Shown here: piece after piece, positions 4,933-6,761 of the stretch
Layout: each line of letters opens with the position of its first letter
How positions within the stretch are numbered: the first letter of the stretch is position 1
DNA from: JALNYB01 sp023230065
GTDB taxonomy: Archaea > Thermoplasmatota > Thermoplasmata > Methanomassiliicoccales > Methanomethylophilaceae
DNA: 6,761 bases
Direction: 5' to 3'
NCBI GenBank assembly: GCA_034006405.1
Contig: JAVESW010000069.1
Span: 1 to 6,761, forward strand
Notes under the pieces: generated by a model
Told to the model about the DNA's origin: nothing
Databases searched by the model: none
Seen by the model: the letters and a program-made list of their open reading frames with translations, nothing else
Position numbers and translations under genes: made by a program

Positions 4933-6057
4933 TTAATTAAGTTGTTCTGAACAATATGGGCAGAATTTAGGTGTCTTGAGAAGAGAACTTATGTCCATTC
5001 CGCAGTACGGACAGAGCTTGAATTTCTTTCCTGCACTGGTTGCCGCAGGAGTTGTTCCTGTGATAGGTGCTGTATCGTTACTGGCTATCATCACAGGTTG
5101 TCCGGTGCGGTTCATCATCGGTGACGGTTGACCGCAACTGCTACAGAATTTGTACGGATAGTCATTCAATGCACCGCATGTAGGACACATGACCTTCTGC
5201 TGTTGTGGCTGTTGATTCTGACTTTGTACACCATTAACAGGTTGCTGTTGGAGTTGTTGGTACATTTGAGGAAATAAGAGCATTCCTGAGCCCATTGCTG
5301 CGCCTCCTGTCGACGTTCCTATGGCATCTGCCATCCTATCCATGACCTCGTATTTCTTGAAGGATTCTCCGTTCTTGCTGCTGAATTGGAGATATTCGAA
5401 TACTTTGGTCCTGTCTTCATCGGTTGTTTGTGCTTCGCTGATCTTTAACGAAAGTAGTTCTATACCTCTCTGTGTGAAGTAGGGCTCGATAAGGATCTTT
5501 GTTGTTGTGGATGCCTTCTCGAGATTGTTCATAATGTCCATGTAGTATTGAGAGGTCATCTGTTGGATGATCTGCTCGTTGATGAAGCTCTTCATGAACG
5601 CGTTGACATCTCCGGTGGAATATGTGCTCATTCCGCCGAGTATCTGTGTGTAGAAAACCGAGACATCATTGATACGGAACTGGAAATCTCCATTAGCCAT
5701 AAGAACGATAGGAACTTGATATTCCTCAGAGGCTTTGATCATCGATCTGATGCCCCATCTTCCATTAAACATTTTCAGCGAGATGAAAACGATCCAGACC
5801 TTGAATGGAGTCTCTTTGTAACCGAGTGCCAGGTTGTACAGTTTTGTCAACCATGGAATATTTGCGGAAGTGATAACATGTCTTCCTGGTTCGAGAGTTC
5901 CGACGAGCTGTCCATCTCTGATGAATAATGCGACTGCGTGTTCAGGAACTGTCACAGAGGTGATTGTCCTGAGGTCATCGTACTCTGAGTTGTAGATGAT
6001 ATCATCAGGTCCCTGATCTTTCCAAAATACAACATTAGATTTTTTTTCTGCTGCCAT
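4933..6057 (-). CDS. SPFH-domain protein with two C-terminal zinc ribbons (COG4260/YdjI-like)
   Basis: A 374-residue stomatin/prohibitin-type protein. Residues about 8-225 look like the COG4260 SPFH region: VVFWKDQGPDDIIY (9-22), VPEHAVALFIRDGQ (37-50), LEPGRHVITSANIP (55-68), TPFKVWIVFIS (83-93), GDFQFRI (123-129) and RGIELLSLKISE (197-208). A glycine-rich stretch (247-258) and a Q-rich linker (264-287) lead to two zinc ribbons: C291, C294, C305, C308, and C349, C352, C366, C369. There is no N-terminal membrane helix, so it probably attaches to the membrane peripherally or through partners. The ATG at 6057 follows AAGGAG (6071-6066) at 8 nt spacing and lies 5 nt after the preceding stop. In Bacillus subtilis the family member YdjI is encoded with PspA (pspA-ydjGHI) and helps recruit it to the membrane; a similar scaffold role here is inferred. 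Confidence 0.93.
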   Translation of the reverse strand: MAAEKKSNVVFWKDQGPDDIIYNSEYDDLRTITSVTVPEHAVALFIRDGQLVGTLEPGRHVITSANIPWLTKLYNLALGYKETPFKVWIVFISLKMFNGRWGIRSMIKASEEYQVPIVLMANGDFQFRINDVSVFYTQILGGMSTYSTGDVNAFMKSFINEQIIQQMTSQYYMDIMNNLEKASTTTKILIEPYFTQRGIELLSLKISEAQTTDEDRTKVFEYLQFSSKNGESFKKYEVMDRMADAIGTSTGGAAMGSGMLLFPQMYQQLQQQPVNGVQSQNQQPQQQKVMCPTCGALNDYPYKFCSSCGQPSPMMNRTGQPVMIASNDTAPITGTTPAATSAGKKFKLCPYCGMDISSLLKTPKFCPYCSEQLN

Positions 6058-6062
6058 TTAAT

Positions 6063-6599
6063 TCACTCCTTTTCTTGGAATCCTTTCATGATCTTTTCTC
6101 TGCCGTTATAGTCCTCTAAGAGTTGGTCAATGGTCCTTTCGAGGTCTCTGAGGGGTTTTTTGATATCTGTATTTCCTTTGTCAATGGAATCTACTATGGC
6201 GGATGTCTCTTCTTTTAATGCGACAGCGTCATCCATGAGTTTTGCATCCCATTCTATGAGATTGTCCAATTCGGATTCCATGATCTTCACTGAGTCGTGC
6301 AATGCGCTGTATCCGTTGACAGCTTTTTTCACATCGATGTAATATTTGTCTGTTTTTGTTCTGATTCTCTCAGTATCTCTCATGAGATCCAGATTTCCTA
6401 CAGTTGCTCTTTGTACGGTTGCAAGATCCATCTTAGTTGTTTCAAGAGCACGGGCAACTTCTGTTCTGACTGCTCTGTCCTCATCTCTTCTGAGGTTCTT
6501 CTGCTTGTACCCTCTATACCCGGGGATGTAAAGGCATATCCTCTCAATGAGAGATCTATTCTTATCCATCTGGTCCCCAACCACTTTATCTGTAGTCAT
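6063..6599 (-). CDS. coiled-coil protein with IPGYRGYK motif
   Basis: A 178-residue, highly charged, mostly helical protein with no clear membrane segment. Near the N-terminus ERICLYIPGYRGYKQK (19-34) and NLRRDEDRAVR (35-45) form a motif I recall from uncharacterised bacterial and archaeal proteins, often near membrane-associated or zinc-ribbon genes; I know no named function. Residues about 46-178 have heptad-like spacing of hydrophobics, suggesting a long coiled coil reminiscent in shape, not clearly in sequence, of PspA. Starting at the ATG at 6599 puts the codon directly after the preceding TAA, behind an AGGTGG Shine-Dalgarno motif; Met 11 (6569) is a less likely alternative. The TGA overlaps the Shine-Dalgarno region of the SPFH gene 5 nt downstream, so the two are surely co-transcribed. 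Probable role: oligomeric partner of the SPFH protein (inference). Confidence 0.88.
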   Translation of the reverse strand: MTTDKVVGDQMDKNRSLIERICLYIPGYRGYKQKNLRRDEDRAVRTEVARALETTKMDLATVQRATVGNLDLMRDTERIRTKTDKYYIDVKKAVNGYSALHDSVKIMESELDNLIEWDAKLMDDAVALKEETSAIVDSIDKGNTDIKKPLRDLERTIDQLLEDYNGREKIMKGFQEKE

Positions 6600-6761
6600 T
6601 TATGCCACCTTCTTATTGTTTGTAATTGCTACCGTTATGCCTATGAATGCAAGTCCGATAAGGAATATTGCAATCAGGATCAGTGCGTCTATTGATGCGA
6701 ATATATTGATGAACCCTATGATTCCGATGAGTACCATTACCATTCCGGTGCTGAGTCTATA
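6600..6761 (-). CDS. small two-helix membrane protein, 5' end beyond the window
   Basis: The frame is open from the window edge to TAA (6602-6600), giving 53 residues. There are two hydrophobic segments: about 7-21 (MVMVLIGIIGFINIF) and 26-46 (ALILIAIFLIGLAFIGITVAI), joined by a short ASID turn and ending in a basic tail NNKKVA. The true start may be outside the window or one of the two ATGs at residues 7 and 9, which would give a 45-47 residue peptide. Its stop touches the ATG of the coiled-coil gene with no gap, and the Shine-Dalgarno motif of that gene lies inside its last codons, so the two are translationally linked. It could be the membrane anchor of this operon's complex. No family recognised. 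Confidence 0.78.
   Translation of the reverse strand, partial: YRLSTGMVMVLIGIIGFINIFASIDALILIAIFLIGLAFIGITVAITNNKKVA

Noticed and set aside
5548..5928. 126-codon plus-strand frame opposite the SPFH gene
   Set aside because: Antisense shadow of a well-supported gene; no family similarity.
6297..6695. 132-codon plus-strand frame opposite the coiled-coil gene
   Set aside because: Antisense to two tightly linked genes; its cysteine- and serine-rich product is what reverse-complemented coiled-coil coding gives.

Overview
The window looks archaeal, most likely a methanogen-type euryarchaeon or Thermoplasmatota member such as Methanomassiliicoccales. The lineage is inference. It rests on an archaeal-type hypoxanthine phosphoribosyltransferase, AT-rich TATA boxes centred about 27 nt upstream of start codons (leaderless mRNAs), oligo-T termination signals, and none of the seven visible stop codons being TAG (TGA x4, TAA x3). 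Base composition is moderately AT-rich.

Left region (1-2601): a purine-salvage locus. A truncated adenine phosphoribosyltransferase gene (apt, minus strand) is divergent from an adenine deaminase-hypoxanthine phosphoribosyltransferase pair (ade-hpt, plus strand, 4 nt apart). Together they give two routes for free adenine: directly to AMP, or via hypoxanthine to IMP. The 87-bp divergent promoter carries an operator-like inverted repeat.

Middle region (2602-4932): a 455-nt gap rich in RNA hairpins but without a convincing protein gene, then a flavodoxin-ferredoxin fusion of the EFR1 type (plus strand). It is convergent with a TspO/MBR membrane protein gene (minus strand), with several inverted repeats and likely terminators between the two stops. 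A further 378-nt gap lies upstream of tspO.

Right region (4933-6761): a tightly packed minus-strand operon. In transcription order it encodes a small two-helix membrane protein (cut by the window edge), a coiled-coil protein with an IPGYRGYK motif, and a stomatin/prohibitin-like (SPFH, COG4260/YdjI-type) protein with two C-terminal zinc ribbons, followed by a clear hairpin terminator. Inside this operon, start codons follow Shine-Dalgarno motifs, in contrast to the leaderless single genes. The set resembles the membrane-stress modules around bacterial YdjI/PspA.

The least explained parts are the structured segment at 2620-2770, the complex EFR1 leader, and the SPFH/coiled-coil/membrane-peptide operon. 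No mobile element, CRISPR array, tRNA or rRNA is visible.
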